From Prosapia bicincta (lineage: Eukaryota; Arthropoda; Insecta; Hemiptera; Cercopidae), in NCBI GenBank assembly GCA_036971475.1, contig JBAIZL010000005.1, positions 162,507,886 through 162,571,885 on the forward strand: a stretch of DNA of 64,000 bases. Reading direction: 5' to 3'. The translations under genes were made by a program, and so were the position numbers. Shown here piece after piece: positions 63,601 through 64,000 of the stretch (the first letter of the stretch is position 1; every line of letters starts with the position of its first letter). The notes below the pieces were generated by a model. The model did not search any database. It was not told where the DNA came from and was given only the letters and a program-made list of their open reading frames with translations.

Positions 63601-64000
63601 AGCATTTTCTCTCAGCATGTAACTCAGATAGATGCGAACGGGATTAGTATTTCTTTCTAACTTTAAGGTTTTCACTGTAGAAATAGGATTTCATAACATT
63701 TTATAATAAAATTTTAGCCAATTGTAACTGTTAAACGTAAAACAACTATATTTTCGGAGATATATAGTACCTGATCAATGGTCCAGCTGGTGATTAAATC
63801 TACGTCCTACCTCACCCGTTCGTCTGTCGGACAAGGAAGCTGTGCTTGTGAGAGGGCGGCACCGGCCCTGCAGTAACAGGTAACTATTGAGAGGAGGGGG
63901 AAGTTCAGCCTTCGTGTTTAATGATCTGTGCTGCCTAATCTATCAGTTAACTAAAACACTTCTCAGTGAAGGAATTATATATAACGCATGCACACCTAGT
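60600..64000. other. Non-coding sequence with complex islands
   Basis: No gene recognised. Islands at 61600-61860 and 63770-63930 are less AT-rich and more complex. GGGGTAAGATT occurs near 62528 and 62881, possibly ends of an unidentified repeat. Short frames (60650-60850, 60915-61151, 63118-63406) have no known domain. Confidence 0.42.

Overview
The window looks like AT-rich, non-coding DNA from a large eukaryotic genome, most likely an arthropod and probably an insect. The reasons are the very long (TA)n, (CA)n and (GA)n tracts, the abundance of decayed transposons, a minisatellite rich in the arthropod telomere pentamer (CCTAA/TTAGG), and the absence of any recognisable host exon. A hemipteran is possible, but that is only an impression. 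I saw no prokaryotic features, rRNA or intact tRNA. No host protein-coding gene can be supported, so the window is either a gene desert or sits inside very large introns.

Layout. 1-12300 holds mostly unique AT-rich DNA, a ~155-bp tandem array (4031-4590), a decayed Tigger helix-turn-helix fragment (7773-8012) and a CCTAA-rich minisatellite (10785-11620). 12330-13085 holds an inverted repeat and two related direct copies that carry a hammerhead-like hairpin. 19327-21960 is a Tigger/pogo DNA transposon; about 48 copies of a 31-bp unit have expanded inside its transposase gene. 25167-28633 holds a Tigger N-terminal fragment and three foldback repeats. 32318-32617 is a PIF/Harbinger transposase fragment. 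33645-36182 is the best-preserved coding object: a 5'-truncated LINE with an open frame for reverse transcriptase, RNase H and a CCHC finger, inserted into a degenerate tandem repeat with a 15-bp target duplication. 37060-38838 has a LINE tail, a tRNA-like repeat and a long foldback. 46361-46541 and 52662-52941 are further foldbacks. 58300-59030 is an inverted repeat enclosing a broken GIY-YIG endonuclease of a Penelope-like retroelement.

The most interesting signal is a set of six foldback loci that share a small RNA-like motif: CTGANGA core, one extra A or T, a GC-containing hairpin, GAA, a self-complementary 4-8 nt segment, one base, then the complement of the bases preceding the core. This is the layout of a hammerhead ribozyme with a very short palindromic stem III. 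Stem sequences differ between loci but stay complementary. Penelope-like elements are known to carry hammerhead motifs in their terminal repeats, and the window also holds a Penelope-type endonuclease in a similar structure, so I infer that these foldbacks are Penelope-related. The extra residue before stem II departs from the canonical core and needs testing.
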